DNA from: Aliihoeflea aestuarii
Lineage (GTDB): Bacteria; Pseudomonadota; Alphaproteobacteria; Rhizobiales; Rhizobiaceae
DNA length: 64,000 nucleotides
Assembly (NCBI RefSeq): GCF_024105665.1
Contig: NZ_JAAAMK010000002.1
Location: 124,001 to 188,000 of the forward strand
Direction: 5' to 3'
Under the pieces are notes generated by a model. That model saw nothing but the letters and a program-made list of their open reading frames with translations. It did not search any database and was not told the DNA's origin. Below are positions 1 to 9,731 of the stretch, piece by piece. The stretch's first letter is position 1. Each line of letters starts with the position of its first letter. The position numbers and the translations under genes were made by a program.

Positions 1-1067
1 GTCGGGCGCACGGCCTCGTGCGCTTCCTGAGCGTTCTTGGCTTTGGTCGAATAAAAGCGCGGCTTTTCCGGCCGATAGCGGTCACCGAACCCCTTGCCGA
101 TCTGCTCGCGCGCCGCCTCGATCGCCTCGGGCGCCATCTGCACGCCGTCGGTTCGCATATAGGTGATGAGGCCGGTCGTCTCGCCGCCGATTTCGATGCC
201 TTCATAAAGGCGCTGCGCGACCTGCATGGTTCGCGATGCCGAAAACCCCAGGCGCGAGGACGCGGCCTGCTGCAGTGTAGAGGTGGTGAAGGGCGGTGCG
301 GGATTGCGCTTGGTCGGCTTCGCCTCGACGGAGGCGACCTTGAACGATGCGCCTTCGAGCATCGCCTTGATTTCGTCGGCTTGGTCCTTGTTGCCGATAT
401 CGAGCTTTGCGAGCTTCTTGCCTTCATAGGCCGTCAGCCGGGCTTCGAACCGGTCCTTGCGCTCGGTATCGAGGAGAGCGGCGATCTGCCAGTATTCCTC
501 GCGAACGAAGCGCTCGATCTCGCCCTCGCGGTCGCAGACGAGGCGCAGGGCAACCGACTGCACCCGGCCGGCCGACCGCGCGCCCGGCAGCTTGCGCCAC
601 AGCACGGGGGACAAAGTGAACCCGACGAGATAGTCGAGCGCACGGCGCGCCAGATAGGCGTCGACCAGCGGCACGTCGATGTCGCGTGGATTGGCCATGG
701 CGTCGGTCACGGCCTTTTTGGTGATCGCGTTGAACACCACCCGCCTGACGGGCTTGTCCTTGATCACCTTCTTCTGGCGCAGGACCTCCAGCACATGCCA
801 CGAGATCGCCTCACCCTCGCGATCCGGATCGGTCGCGAGGATCAGGCTGTCGGCCTCTTTCATGGCCTTGGCGATGTCGCCGAGCCTTTTCGAAGAGGGC
901 GAATCAACCTCCCAGGACATGGCGAAGTCCTCGTCCGGCCGCACCGACCCATCCTTTGCGGGAAGGTCACGAACGTGCCCGAACGAGGCGAGCACCTTAT
1001 AGCGCGAGCCCAGATACTTGTTGATTGTCTTGGCCTTGGCGGGCGATTCGACGACGACGACGTCCAT
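1..1067 (-). CDS. topA: DNA topoisomerase I (3' end beyond window)
   Basis: Type IA topoisomerase that relaxes negative supercoils by transient single-strand breaks. The visible 355 codons are the N-terminal half: a Toprim domain with ESPAKAK at residues 7-13 and the acidic DPDREGE motif at 80-86, then the start of the arch with the catalytic tyrosine in TYMRTD at about residue 303. The start is the ATG at 1067, preceded by AGGAG about 13 bases upstream. Translation runs open off the left end, so the C-terminal zinc or basic repeats cannot be judged. It is divergent from the small gene at 1344. The dprA-topA vicinity is common in Alphaproteobacteria. Identification rests on motifs and full collinearity and is firm. 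Confidence 0.96.
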   Translation of the reverse strand, partial: MDVVVVESPAKAKTINKYLGSRYKVLASFGHVRDLPAKDGSVRPDEDFAMSWEVDSPSSKRLGDIAKAMKEADSLILATDPDREGEAISWHVLEVLRQKKVIKDKPVRRVVFNAITKKAVTDAMANPRDIDVPLVDAYLARRALDYLVGFTLSPVLWRKLPGARSAGRVQSVALRLVCDREGEIERFVREEYWQIAALLDTERKDRFEARLTAYEGKKLAKLDIGNKDQADEIKAMLEGASFKVASVEAKPTKRNPAPPFTTSTLQQAASSRLGFSASRTMQVAQRLYEGIEIGGETTGLITYMRTDGVQMAPEAIEAAREQIGKGFGDRYRPEKPRFYSTKAKNAQEAHEAVRP

Positions 1068-1343
1068 GTTTTCGGGAAATCTCCTGGCTGCGTGTAGCGA
1101 TGCAGCCTTTCACTATCTTCGAATATATGGCCCGTCACATGGCGGCGCGGCGCGGTCCGGTCAAGGGAAAACGCAGCAACCCATTGGAGAGGACGGCTAA
1201 AAACGCGCATAGGTTGTATAATTTTGTGATTGCAATCAACGTTTCGTGCATCCATTCTCGGATTATCAAAAGTTGTAACACGGCATTGATCCGCAACCAA
1301 AATGACATGCAAGCACGATGCCGAAACCGTCAGGGAGCCCTTT

Positions 1344-1544
1344 ATGCGGCAGGCACGCACTCGTAACACCGATACACTCGAGTTCGTGCATTCCATGCTC
1401 GGTCAGTTGCGCCGTATGGCCGAGGATGAGCAGCATGAAGTTCTGGCCTATATGATCGAAATGGCCTGTATCGAGGCGGACGATACGCTTAGGGACATAC
1501 GCGGTTCACTGGTCAGGAGCGGTCAGGGAGACAGCGCCGCCTGA
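1344..1544 (+). CDS. small acidic conserved-looking protein, 66 aa
   Basis: Unrecognised family. The 66-residue product has no membrane segment or signal peptide. Its middle (residues 13-45) reads as amphipathic helix with many Glu, Met and Leu residues (LRRMAEDEQHEVLAYMIEMA), as in small regulatory or partner proteins. The chosen ATG has a strong AGGGAG Shine-Dalgarno at 1332-1337 with six bases of spacing. A longer in-frame start at 1302 has no such site. The last 39 bases overlap the end of dprA on the other strand. The strong ribosome site and coherent composition argue that it is real. Function unknown. Confidence 0.6.
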   Translation: MRQARTRNTDTLEFVHSMLGQLRRMAEDEQHEVLAYMIEMACIEADDTLRDIRGSLVRSGQGDSAA

Positions 1545-2651
1545 GTGACGTTCCAGGCGTCCGGCAAGGTCGAGCTCGAGCAGAAGCGTGGCAACGACGC
1601 GGGCGGGCAGACCGGCATGGCGCACGATCTCGTCGACGGGCATGGGGACTGGCCCCATTGCTTCGACCAGCAGGTCCTGCGCATTGGCCGGCGGTCGATC
1701 GCCCACATCTTCGTCCTCTGCCTGCGGCGGTGCATTATCCGGCTCGCGCAGCGTTGGGGCGGGCGCTCGTCCGATCATCGGCGCCAGTTGCTCGATGACA
1801 TCCGTGCCGGATAGCGTCAGGACGGCGCCGTCCTTCAGGAGGCCGTTCGAACCGGCTGCGCGCGGATCGATCGGGGAGCCCGGTACGGCGAACACCTGGC
1901 GGCCAAGATCCCCGGCAAGTCGCGCGCTGATCAGTGAGCCGGACCGCTGCGCGGCCTCCACCACGACGAGGCCGAGGCCGAGGCCCGCGATCAGCCGATT
2001 TCGGCGCGGAAAGTCGCGTGCTCTCGGCTCCCAGCCAAACGGCATTTCGGTGATCACCGCGCCCTGCCGGGCGATCCTGCCGATAAGTTCCAGATTCTCG
2101 GGCGGGTAGGGCTTGTCCAGCCCGCCGGCGAGCACCGCTACGGTGCCCGTGTCGAGGCTTGCCCAATGCGCGGCGGCATCGATCCCGCGCGCCAGGCCGG
2201 AGACGATCGTGAAGCCGGCCTGTCCCAGTTCGCCGGCGAGCAACCTCGCCATCTTCGCGCCCGATGCCGAGGCATTGCGCGCGCCGACGATGGCGACGGC
2301 CGGAGCCGAAAAGACCTCGTCGCGTCCCATCACGGTGACGAGCGGCGGCGGGACGTCCATGTGGCGCAGCATAGGTGGATAGTCGGCCTCGCCGACGGCG
2401 ATGATCCGCCCGCCGAAACGTCTTACTCGATCGAGTTCGGCTTCTGCCTCGGCTGCCGTGGCGATGCGGATCTTTCGTTTGCCGCCCCGCGCGGCAAGAT
2501 CCGGGAGGGCATCGAGAGCGGCCTTGGCTGATCCATATCGATTGATCAGATCGCGAAAGGTCGACGGACCGACATTGTCGGAACGAAGCAGCCGCAGCCA
2601 GTTCAGCCGCTGCGCGTCAGAAAGCCTGAGCGAAGCGGCGGGCGCATTCAT
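1506..2651 (-). CDS. dprA: DNA-processing protein DprA
   Basis: Single-strand DNA binding protein that loads RecA during natural transformation; it is also widespread in bacteria not known to be competent. The 381-aa product has an N-terminal helical SAM-like region (1-60) and a Rossmann domain with [10 protein letters not shown] at 122-131 and SGLARGID at 151-158. The downstream [21 protein letters not shown] block is typical. A C-terminal winged-helix (DML1-like) segment lies at about 317-381. It is last in the leftward run pyrB-pyrC-plsY-dprA. Its ATG overlaps the plsY stop by four bases (ATGA), so it is probably translationally coupled. Confidence 0.95.
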   Translation of the reverse strand: MNAPAASLRLSDAQRLNWLRLLRSDNVGPSTFRDLINRYGSAKAALDALPDLAARGGKRKIRIATAAEAEAELDRVRRFGGRIIAVGEADYPPMLRHMDVPPPLVTVMGRDEVFSAPAVAIVGARNASASGAKMARLLAGELGQAGFTIVSGLARGIDAAAHWASLDTGTVAVLAGGLDKPYPPENLELIGRIARQGAVITEMPFGWEPRARDFPRRNRLIAGLGLGLVVVEAAQRSGSLISARLAGDLGRQVFAVPGSPIDPRAAGSNGLLKDGAVLTLSGTDVIEQLAPMIGRAPAPTLREPDNAPPQAEDEDVGDRPPANAQDLLVEAMGPVPMPVDEIVRHAGLPARVVATLLLELDLAGRLERHSGGAVSLTAPDQ

Positions 2652-3229
2652 CCTTTCGAACCGATCCGGCTCTCGGTGCCGGCAATCAGCCGGCTGATAT
2701 TCGCGCGATGCTTGGCAAAGACGATCAGGCTCATGATCGAAAAGGCGATGGCCGCATCGCCGAAGCCGAGTAGAAGAAGCGTGATCGGCACCGCAACGCA
2801 GGCGATCAGCGCGGACAGCGACGAAAAGCGCGTGAGATACGCCGTCGCGACCCAGATGATTGCGAAGACGAGCGAGGCGAGCCCGGAGACCGCAAGGAGG
2901 ATGCCGAGATAGGTCGCGACGCCCTTGCCACCCTTGAAACCAAGCCAGACGGGAAAGAGGTGGCCGAGAAAGGCACCGAAACCGGCGATGATGCCGAGGC
3001 CGACTCCGTACTGGTTGGCGACGACGACCGCCACCGTGCCTTTGAGCGCGTCCAGAAGAAGGGTCGCGGCGGCGAGTTTCCTGTTGCCGGTGCGCAGCAC
3101 ATTGGTGGCTCCGATATTTCCGGAGCCGATCGATCGCACGTCGCCGAGACCGGCCACGCGGGTCAACAACAGACCGAAGGGGATCGATCCGAGAAGATAG
3201 CCGAAAAGGAGGGCAGCAACGAAAATCAT
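2648..3229 (-). CDS. plsY: glycerol-3-phosphate acyltransferase PlsY
   Basis: Inner-membrane enzyme that transfers acyl groups from acyl-phosphate to glycerol-3-phosphate, the first step of phospholipid synthesis. The 193-aa protein has five or so hydrophobic spans and all three family motifs: SGNIGATN near residue 40, [18 protein letters not shown] near 90, and a C-terminal KHRANI-type segment. The ATG at 3229 is preferred because the protein then begins directly with the first membrane helix. An upstream in-frame start at 3307 would overlap pyrC by 32 bases and add an unlikely polar leader. No strong ribosome site is visible. Confidence 0.93.
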   Translation of the reverse strand: MIFVAALLFGYLLGSIPFGLLLTRVAGLGDVRSIGSGNIGATNVLRTGNRKLAAATLLLDALKGTVAVVVANQYGVGLGIIAGFGAFLGHLFPVWLGFKGGKGVATYLGILLAVSGLASLVFAIIWVATAYLTRFSSLSALIACVAVPITLLLLGFGDAAIAFSIMSLIVFAKHRANISRLIAGTESRIGSKG

Positions 3230-3275
3230 CAAATGTCCATGGCGCGAGGCGGGGTAGGGATTACGGCCCTCGGCG

Positions 3276-4565
3276 TCATTCTTGCGCGAAGACCGTGCGG
3301 CCTGCAACCAATGTGCGCATCACGCGTCCCTGAAGGCGCGCGCCTTCGAATGACGTGTTCTTCGAAAGCGAGACGATATCGGCTTCGCTGACGACCCATG
3401 GCGCATCGAGATCGACGATGGCGATATCCGCCGGCGCGCCGGTAATCAGCGTACCGCCTGCGATGCCAAAGCGTTTCGCCGGGTTGGTCGACAGCACCTC
3501 GACGAGGCGCAGCAGTCCGACATCGCCATTGTGGTGCAATCGCAGTGCAACGGCGAGCAGCGTTTCGAGCCCGATCGCACCGCTCGCGGCTTCGGCGAAA
3601 GGCAGGCGCTTGGTGTCGACATCCTGTGGGTCGTGCGCGGAAGTGACGATGTCGATCGTCCCGTCTCGCAGCGCCTCGATCATCGCCAGCCGATCGTCCT
3701 CCGCGCGAAGAGGCGGAGACAGCCGGAAGAAGGTCCGGTATTCGCCGATGTCGTTCTCGTTAAGCGCGAGATTGTTGATCGATACGCCCGCCGTGACGTC
3801 CGCGCCGTCGTCCTTGGCGCGGCGGATCGCGCGGGCGGACATCGCGGCCGAAATCTTCGCGGCATGGTAAAGACCGCCGGTCAGCCGCGCCAGCATCAGA
3901 TCCCGTTCGAGCGGGATGGCCTCTGCTTCGCGCGGGCTTCCGGGCAGGCCGAGCCAGCTTGCGAACAGCCCTTCGTTCATGACGCCGGACGAAGCGAGAT
4001 CGCGATCCTGCGTCTCATGCGCGATCACCGCGCCGAAATCGCGCGCATAGGTGAGCGCGCGGCGCATCACGAGCGCGTTGTCGATCGTCTTGCGGCCCTC
4101 GGTGAAGAAGACGGCGCCGGCCTGTTTCAAAAGGCCAAACTCGGTCATTTCGCTGCCATGCAGCGCCTTCGTCACCGCGCCGGTCGGCAGGACATTGACG
4201 GTAGCCGTGTCGCGCGCCGTGCGCAGCACGAATTCGACCAGCGACACGTCGTCGATGACGGGATCGGTGTCCGGCATCATGGCGATCGTCGTGACGCCGC
4301 CGGCAGCGGCCGCGGCGCTCGCGGACGCGATCGTTTCGCGATGCTCGGCGCCCGGCTCCCCGATATGGACGCTCGTATCGATCAGGCCGGGAATGATTGT
4401 CAGTCCCGCGCAGTCGATGATTTCGGCACCGTCCGGCGCGCCCTGATTGAGCACTGAGGCGCCGGCATCGGCAATCTTGCCGTCGAGAATCACGACGCTG
4501 CCGGTTTCATCGAGATTTTGCGAGGGATCGACGATCCGGCCTCCCTTGAGCACGACCGGCTTCAC
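3276..4565 (-). CDS. pyrC: dihydroorotase-like protein PyrC, probably non-catalytic
   Basis: Amidohydrolase-fold protein of the dihydroorotase family (pyrimidine synthesis), 429 aa. GTG start overlapping the pyrB stop by four bases, so translation is coupled. The metal site is degraded. The HxH that follows strand 1 reads S65-V-H67. The later HxxH reads H234-A-A-K237. The DHAP motif that carries the catalytic aspartate reads S-A-H-D-P at 309-313. H183 is still present. Family knowledge: the PyrC' (PyrX) proteins next to pyrB in Pseudomonas are inactive and needed for assembly of aspartate carbamoyltransferase. The likely role here is therefore structural, with a true dihydroorotase encoded elsewhere. 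Confidence 0.9.
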   Translation of the reverse strand: MKPVVLKGGRIVDPSQNLDETGSVVILDGKIADAGASVLNQGAPDGAEIIDCAGLTIIPGLIDTSVHIGEPGAEHRETIASASAAAAAGGVTTIAMMPDTDPVIDDVSLVEFVLRTARDTATVNVLPTGAVTKALHGSEMTEFGLLKQAGAVFFTEGRKTIDNALVMRRALTYARDFGAVIAHETQDRDLASSGVMNEGLFASWLGLPGSPREAEAIPLERDLMLARLTGGLYHAAKISAAMSARAIRRAKDDGADVTAGVSINNLALNENDIGEYRTFFRLSPPLRAEDDRLAMIEALRDGTIDIVTSAHDPQDVDTKRLPFAEAASGAIGLETLLAVALRLHHNGDVGLLRLVEVLSTNPAKRFGIAGGTLITGAPADIAIVDLDAPWVVSEADIVSLSKNTSFEGARLQGRVMRTLVAGRTVFAQE

Positions 4566-5509
4566 GATGCCGCTCCTTCCAGAAGCGCTTCCATGACAGC
4601 CATGCGCACCGCGACACCCATTTCCACCTGTTCCTGAATGACGCTTTGCGGTCCGTCGGCGATGGCGGAGGCGATCTCGACGCCGCGATTCATCGGGCCG
4701 GGATGCATGACGAGCGCATCCGGCTTCGCATGCGATAGCTTGGCCTGGTCGAGCCCGTGATAGCGAAAATATTCGCGCACGGACGGCACGAACGCGCCCG
4801 CCATGCGCTCTCGCTGGAGGCGCAGCATCATGACCACGTCGGCGTCGGCCAAGGCGTCCTCGAGCCGCGCAAACCTTTCGACACCCATTTGCTCGATGCC
4901 GCTTGGCAAGAGCGTGGACGGGGCCGCGACACGAACACGCGCGCCGAGTGCATTCAAAAGAACGATGTTGGAGCGGGCGACGCGACTGTGAAGCACGTCG
5001 CCGCAGATCGCGACGGTGAGACCGGCGATGCGTCCTCGGGCGCGGCGAATGGTCAGCGCGTCCAGCAGCGCTTGCGTCGGATGTTCATGCGCACCGTCGC
5101 CCGCATTGACCACCGCGCATCCGACCTTCTGCGCCAGAAGCGCGGCAGCGCCCGCTGCCGAATGGCGGATGATGAGAATGTCCGGCCGCATGGCGTTGAG
5201 CGTCATCGCGGTGTCGATCAGCGTCTCGCCCTTCTTCACCGACGAACTGGCGACCGACATGTTCATCACGTCCGCGCCGAGCCGCTTGCCGGCCAGTTCG
5301 AACGATGCCTGCGTGCGCGTCGACGCTTCGAAGAAGAGATTGATCTGCGTGCGGCCGCGGAGGGTGGCACGCTTCTTGTCGGCCCCGCGCGAAATGGCGA
5401 CGGCCGCTTCGGCACGGTCGAGCAGGTTCTCGATGTCGAGGGGCGACAGCCCCTTGATGCCGAGAAGATGGCGATGAGGATAGGGCGGGAAGGGCGCTTG
5501 CGCTGTCAT
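4562..5509 (-). CDS. pyrB: aspartate carbamoyltransferase catalytic subunit
   Basis: Condenses carbamoyl phosphate with aspartate to carbamoyl aspartate, the committed step of pyrimidine synthesis. 315 aa, full length. The carbamoyl-phosphate loop STRT is at 63-66 (followed by Gln), the VKKGET loop at 91-96, HPTQ at 143-146 and MHPGP near 268. It is first in the run with pyrC, plsY and dprA. The coupling to a metal-deficient pyrC suggests the PyrB-PyrC' type of holoenzyme. No pyrI regulatory-subunit gene is adjacent. The 159-bp gap to the divergent gene at 5669 should hold its promoter; no attenuator was recognised. Confidence 0.96.
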   Translation of the reverse strand: MTAQAPFPPYPHRHLLGIKGLSPLDIENLLDRAEAAVAISRGADKKRATLRGRTQINLFFEASTRTQASFELAGKRLGADVMNMSVASSSVKKGETLIDTAMTLNAMRPDILIIRHSAAGAAALLAQKVGCAVVNAGDGAHEHPTQALLDALTIRRARGRIAGLTVAICGDVLHSRVARSNIVLLNALGARVRVAAPSTLLPSGIEQMGVERFARLEDALADADVVMMLRLQRERMAGAFVPSVREYFRYHGLDQAKLSHAKPDALVMHPGPMNRGVEIASAIADGPQSVIQEQVEMGVAVRMAVMEALLEGAAS

Positions 5510-5668
5510 GTTGGAGGCTTCCTATAGGCAAGCCTTGCCGGTGTCGCAAGCGAGCGTCGTCACCGAGACAAATTTACTCCCCGGGATTTTCATCGAAGGG
5601 GCTGGCGTGCTTTGATCGGCAAACGCACCGCGCATGGCGGAATCGCCGAGAAACGGGAAGGATTTGCA

Positions 5669-7297
5669 GTGAACCACGAGGTTACGAACCAGACGCCGCC
5701 GATCGCAGGATCGAACGCCTGGCGCTCCGACCCGCTTTTGATGCAGCTTGGTGAAGGCTTTTCCGACGTCGCACGCAAGGACCTCGATCTGCTCGGCAAG
5801 TTCGTGCGCAACAGCGAAGCGCTCGATCTCGCGCGCCTTGCCAATACGGAAGTTCCGAAGCTGCGCACACACGATCGGCAGGGGCGGCGCCTTGATCAGG
5901 TCGAGTTCCACCCCGCCTATCACGCCCTGATGCGTCGTTCGGTTTCGCTCGGCATCCATTCCTCGATCTGGGAAAACAACGAATCGGAAAAGGGCAAGCG
6001 TCATCAGGTGCGCGCCGCGCGTTTCTACATGACGGCCGGGCTCGAATGCGGGCATCTGTGCCCGATTACCATGACGAGCGCGGCGCTTGCCGCGCTGATG
6101 GCAAGCCCGAAGCTTTTTCGCGAGTGGGCGCCGCGCGTGACGACGCGCAAATACGATCAGGCGTCCAAGCCGCCCGTCGAAAAGACCGGCCTGACCATAG
6201 GCATGGGTATGACGGAGAAGCAGGGCGGCACCGATGTGCGCGCCAACACGACGATGGCGGAGCGCGTCGGGACAGGGTTCCATCGCCTGACCGGCCATAA
6301 ATGGTTCATGTCCGCGCCGATGAGCGACGCGTTTCTAGTTCTGGGACAGGCGCCCGAAGGGCTTTCCTGTTTTCTCGTTCCACGCGTGCTCAGTGACGGC
6401 TCGGCCAACGGGCTGGAATTCCAGCGCCTGAAGGACAAGCTCGGCAACCGCTCGAACGCCTCGTCGGAAGTCGAGTTCAACGGCGCGATCGGCGAGATGG
6501 TCGGCGAACCGGGTGCGGGCGTTAAAACGATCATGGATATGGTCACGCTGACGCGGCTCGATTGCGCGCTCGGCAATTCGGGCATCATGCGCGCCGGCCT
6601 CGCCGAGGCGGTCCATCACACGCGCCACCGGCAGGTTTTTGGATCGGCCCTTATCGATCAGCCGCTGATGCAGCGCGTTCTGGCTGACATGGCGCTGGAC
6701 GTGGCCGCTGCCACCGCGCTCTCGCTGCGCCTTGCGCGCGCCTTCGATGAGGCGGCGAACGACCGTACGGAGGCGGCCTTCGCCCGCGCGATGACGCCCG
6801 TCGTCAAATACTGGACGTGCAAGATCGCGCCCGCATTGCTTTACGAGGCGATGGAATGCCTCGGCGGCAACGGCTATGTCGAGGATGCGCCGCTCGCGCG
6901 GCACTACCGCGAAGTGCCGGTCAATGCGATCTGGGAAGGTTCGGGCAACGTCATGGCGCTCGATGTCCTGCGCGTGCTGCGCCGTGGCATCGGTCCGTTC
7001 GAAGACGTCCTGGCATCGATCGAGAGGGAACTGGGCGCAAGCGGTCCCGGCACGACACAGGTTCTGCGGGCCGCAATGGACGTGGCGGTCAACGATGAAG
7101 GATCTGCCCGCATCCTGACCGAGCAACTCGCGCTTGCGGCGGCGGCGGCGGAACTGCGGCGGCTCGGTGCGGGCCAGATCGCGGACGCCTTTGCCGAAAC
7201 GCGGCTCGGCGGACAGTGGCGCGCGACCTATGGCATGCTCGATGCGCGCTACGATTCACATATGATCATCGATTCGCTCTATCCGGAGCTGAGCTGA
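5669..7297 (+). CDS. AidB-like acyl-CoA dehydrogenase
   Basis: FAD-dependent acyl-CoA dehydrogenase of the large AidB/isovaleryl-CoA subgroup, 542 aa. The N-terminal extension before the dehydrogenase core, the GMGMTEKQGGTDVRANTT segment and the C-terminal ECLGGNGYVED and WEGSGN motifs all match AidB-type proteins. AidB belongs to the alkylation response in enteric bacteria; no ada or alkB gene is nearby, so that role is only a possibility. GTG start at 5669 with GGGAAGGA six bases upstream; an earlier in-frame TTG at 5612 lacks a ribosome site. It is convergent with the AEC permease and overlaps it by 19 bases. Confidence 0.88.
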   Translation: MNHEVTNQTPPIAGSNAWRSDPLLMQLGEGFSDVARKDLDLLGKFVRNSEALDLARLANTEVPKLRTHDRQGRRLDQVEFHPAYHALMRRSVSLGIHSSIWENNESEKGKRHQVRAARFYMTAGLECGHLCPITMTSAALAALMASPKLFREWAPRVTTRKYDQASKPPVEKTGLTIGMGMTEKQGGTDVRANTTMAERVGTGFHRLTGHKWFMSAPMSDAFLVLGQAPEGLSCFLVPRVLSDGSANGLEFQRLKDKLGNRSNASSEVEFNGAIGEMVGEPGAGVKTIMDMVTLTRLDCALGNSGIMRAGLAEAVHHTRHRQVFGSALIDQPLMQRVLADMALDVAAATALSLRLARAFDEAANDRTEAAFARAMTPVVKYWTCKIAPALLYEAMECLGGNGYVEDAPLARHYREVPVNAIWEGSGNVMALDVLRVLRRGIGPFEDVLASIERELGASGPGTTQVLRAAMDVAVNDEGSARILTEQLALAAAAAELRRLGAGQIADAFAETRLGGQWRATYGMLDARYDSHMIIDSLYPELS

Positions 7298-8217
7298 GCC
7301 GCCAGCGCGAGGATCAGCGGCATGGACAGGAACGACAGTGCGGTCTGGATTGTCGTCGAGGCCGCATAGAGTTCGGCATCGCCGCCGAGCTGCCGCGCGA
7401 GGAAGTAGCCGTTCATGGCGGTCGGAACGGCCGCGCAAAGCGCGAGATAGACGAGTTGCTCGCCCTGCAGGCCCATGGCCCAAGCAATCGAGATAAGAAG
7501 CGCCGGGAATACAAGGAGCTTGAGGAAAACGGGCAGCCACAACGCGAAGCGTAGCGAGGTCATGTCCGCCACGCGCAGTCCTGCGCCGATCGTGATCAGG
7601 CCCATGCCCAAAGCCGCGCTCGCAACGAGCACGAGCGCCTCGTTGATGGGGCCGTAAAGAGCGAAGGGCACCTGCCGCAGGACGACCGCCAAAAACGCTG
7701 CGAGGATGAGCGGATTGAGCACGACCGACATGCTGATCCGGCGCCAGTCGGCCTGCGAATTGGCAAAGCGCGTGACGACGATCACCGAGAAAACGTTGAG
7801 CGGAATGATGATGACCGCCATCACGAGAGCGACGACGGCGCTTCCTTCGGGCGGAAAAAGTTTCTGCGCGATGGCGAGCGCCATGAAGCCGTTCCAGCGC
7901 GTCGCTGTCTGAAAGACGGACGAATACTCGCTTGCCCGCACCAGCCCCGTGTCTCGCAGGACAGGCCACAGCGCCAGCACGAGACCCATCATCAGGAACA
8001 GCGCCAGAAGAAGAGCCGCAAGCATCGTATCCAGTTGCAGGCCAGAGAAATCGGCGTTGTAGATCGAGATGAACAAGAGCGCCGGATAAAGAAACCAGTA
8101 GGCGAGTTGTTCGAGCCCGGGCCAAACCTTCTGGTCGATGATAGACGCGCGGCGCAGCGCCATGCCGAGCGCGATCAGCAGGAAGATGGGCAACGTGCTT
8201 TCGAATATGGCGATCAT
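7279..8217 (-). CDS. AEC-family (auxin efflux carrier-type) permease
   Basis: Integral membrane transporter of 312 aa with about ten hydrophobic segments in two five-helix halves. The N-terminal half ends with the basic loop after residue 155 (RFANSQADWRR). The second half begins at VLNPLILAAFLAVVLRQ, a typical AEC feature. Bacterial members export small organic or amino acids (malate, for example); the substrate cannot be read from sequence. It is transcribed towards the acyl-CoA dehydrogenase gene and away from the small membrane gene at 8400. The 182-bp upstream gap is shared with that gene. Confidence 0.85.
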   Translation of the reverse strand: MIAIFESTLPIFLLIALGMALRRASIIDQKVWPGLEQLAYWFLYPALLFISIYNADFSGLQLDTMLAALLLALFLMMGLVLALWPVLRDTGLVRASEYSSVFQTATRWNGFMALAIAQKLFPPEGSAVVALVMAVIIIPLNVFSVIVVTRFANSQADWRRISMSVVLNPLILAAFLAVVLRQVPFALYGPINEALVLVASAALGMGLITIGAGLRVADMTSLRFALWLPVFLKLLVFPALLISIAWAMGLQGEQLVYLALCAAVPTAMNGYFLARQLGGDAELYAASTTIQTALSFLSMPLILALAAQLSSG

Positions 8218-8399
8218 GGCAGGTCAGGAAGGCGAGAGTACCGGGCGAGGGGTCGACCGAGGCGGGGTGAATGCCTGCCATAGCGCTCGTTCGTGGATAG
8301 ATAAACCGTCAATCGGTGTGCGTTAACCTTAACGAAAGGTTTCGTTTGCCGTTGAGCGGTCCGAGGTCCAGTTTCCCTCATGGTTAAGAAAGGGCTTCC

Positions 8400-8909
8400 A
8401 TGCGACGTGCGCTGACCGTCATCATAGCGTTTCACTGGGCCGCGATTCTGTGCGCCGGGGGCGTTCTGCATGCTGGTTCCGGCATGTCGGCCACCGCCGG
8501 AAGTGGGCTGGAGATCGGCTTGACGAGTATCGTGGTCGCCGCCCAAATCCTTGCCGCGCTCGCCTTCTTTTGGGTGTTGGTTTCCGTGCTGATGCACAGT
8601 GATAGAACAGCGGCGGGGCAGGGCGATGTCGGCAGGATCGCGATCGGTGCCGGTCTTGTCGCATCGACGATCGCCGCGCTCGCAACCTTCGGCGATCTGG
8701 CGGGTTCGCAGGTTTACGCCTTGCAGTTCGCCGGCCTGCTCGTCAGCCATCTGATCATGCAGTCCGAACGGCCGGTCGTCAATGAGCGCATCGGCGCCAA
8801 CGACAACAGCAGGGCGACCGGCCGCCTTCTGGCGATGCTGGCCGCCACGGATGCCAAGATCAACCGGATGGCACGTTCGTCGGGTGGCCATGGAGACCAT
8901 TCGCGATGA
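8400..8909 (+). CDS. membrane protein of unknown function, 169 aa
   Basis: Not recognised as a named family. Four hydrophobic segments are visible, at about residues 5-25, 40-65, 76-97 and 103-118. A hydrophilic tail follows (about 130-169) containing NDNSRATGR. The start has AAAGGG five to six bases upstream. Its stop overlaps the start of the following gene (ATGA), so the two are probably co-translated and may work together at the inner membrane. Confidence 0.72.
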   Translation: MRRALTVIIAFHWAAILCAGGVLHAGSGMSATAGSGLEIGLTSIVVAAQILAALAFFWVLVSVLMHSDRTAAGQGDVGRIAIGAGLVASTIAALATFGDLAGSQVYALQFAGLLVSHLIMQSERPVVNERIGANDNSRATGRLLAMLAATDAKINRMARSSGGHGDHSR

Positions 8910-9232
8910 AATATATCCTGCTGTTTTGGGCGCTCCCAATGGGCCTTTTCTGGGGCTGGTACTATCTGTCCTACAACGACATGCATTTCGGCTATCTGAT
9001 GCTAAGCCGCGTGCTGCACGATCATATCTTCGAGATTTACGGGAACATACTCGGCGTCGACCCCGCAATTCTTCCACCGCTCGTCATCCGGGCCTGTATC
9101 GTCGATACGGGGCTGATTTTCGCGATCTTCGCCTTTCGGCGGCGCAAGCAGATCAGGGAGTGGGTGCGTCGGCGCCAGGAGAATCGTCTGGTTGCAATGC
9201 ATGAAGCCGGTCGAGAACGCCCTGCAGGATGA
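8906..9232 (+). CDS. small membrane protein, DUF6105-like
   Basis: 108 aa with an N-terminal hydrophobic helix ([20 protein letters not shown]), a central [16 protein letters not shown] segment, a second hydrophobic helix near 60-80 and a strongly basic end ([13 protein letters not shown]). From memory this resembles DUF6105, a family of small membrane proteins in Hyphomicrobiales; function is not known. It is coupled by a four-base overlap to the membrane gene before it. Its last 80 bases are antisense to the 3' end of ruvX. Confidence 0.78.
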   Translation: MKYILLFWALPMGLFWGWYYLSYNDMHFGYLMLSRVLHDHIFEIYGNILGVDPAILPPLVIRACIVDTGLIFAIFAFRRRKQIREWVRRRQENRLVAMHEAGRERPAG

Positions 9233-9665
9233 AGGCGGCGGCGGCCGAATCGATGCGCTGCACCCGCTTGGCGCGCGACACGTCCATCTCCAGAAGCGCG
9301 CGCTCGGCGGCGACCGTCGACAGTCTTTCGTCCCACAGCATGAACGGAAGTGCCGTCACCCGAGCCATATTCCGCACGAACGCTTTCGTGGCCTGCGCGC
9401 GCGGGCCCTCCGATCCGTCCATGTTGATCGGCCAGCCGATCGCGATCGCCGCGACGCCATCCTTCTTCATCTGATCGATCAGTGCGGCCGCATCCTGCGA
9501 AAACTTCCTGCGCAGGATGACGGGGCGGGGATGGGCGAAGCTGTGACCGATATCCGAAACCGCGACACCGATCGTTTTCGTTCCGAGGTCAAGCCCGGCG
9601 ACCGGTTTTCCATCGGCCAGCGCGGCCAGTTGGTCAAGATCGATCAGGTTCATCTGCGGTTCCAT
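9153..9665 (-). CDS. ruvX: Holliday junction resolvase RuvX (YqgF family)
   Basis: RNase H-like nuclease family protein implicated in junction resolution and in rRNA processing in other bacteria. About 170 aa. The N-terminal [16 protein letters not shown] motif carries the first catalytic Asp, [11 protein letters not shown] is the middle motif, and [16 protein letters not shown] followed by a C-terminal [10 protein letters not shown] complete the set. The ATG at 9665 is chosen; a TTG at 9677 and an ATG at 9653 are alternatives. Its 3' end overlaps the DUF6105-like gene by 80 bases on the other strand. The upstream side is shared with the UPF0173 gene. Confidence 0.93.
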   Translation of the reverse strand: MEPQMNLIDLDQLAALADGKPVAGLDLGTKTIGVAVSDIGHSFAHPRPVILRRKFSQDAAALIDQMKKDGVAAIAIGWPINMDGSEGPRAQATKAFVRNMARVTALPFMLWDERLSTVAAERALLEMDVSRAKRVQRIDSAAAAFILQGVLDRLHALQPDDSPGADAPTP

Positions 9666-9670
9666 CAGCT

Positions 9671-9698
9671 TTGACAATCATTGGCCTCGTCCTATCCT
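9671..9698 (+). promoter_or_regulatory. candidate sigma-70 promoter for UPF0173 gene
   Basis: TTGACA at 9671-9676 matches the -35 consensus exactly and TATCCT at 9693-9698 is a 4/6 match to -10, with 16 bases between. It lies 34 bases upstream of the start at 9732 and beside the ruvX start. Assignment is by pattern only. Confidence 0.45.
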
Positions 9699-9731
9699 TT
9701 GTCACACCGAAAAGCGAAGAAAGGATAGGGC

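Noticed and set aside
1217-1222. Perfect TATAAT before the 66-aa gene
   Set aside because: No -35 at a suitable distance (CGGCTA at 17 bases); the match alone is not sufficient to call a promoter.
8310-8390. TTAACCTTAACG and ATGGTTAA as CtrA sites before the gene at 8400
   Set aside because: The two TTAA elements are two bases apart instead of seven, and the second motif is only a half-site next to the ribosome site.
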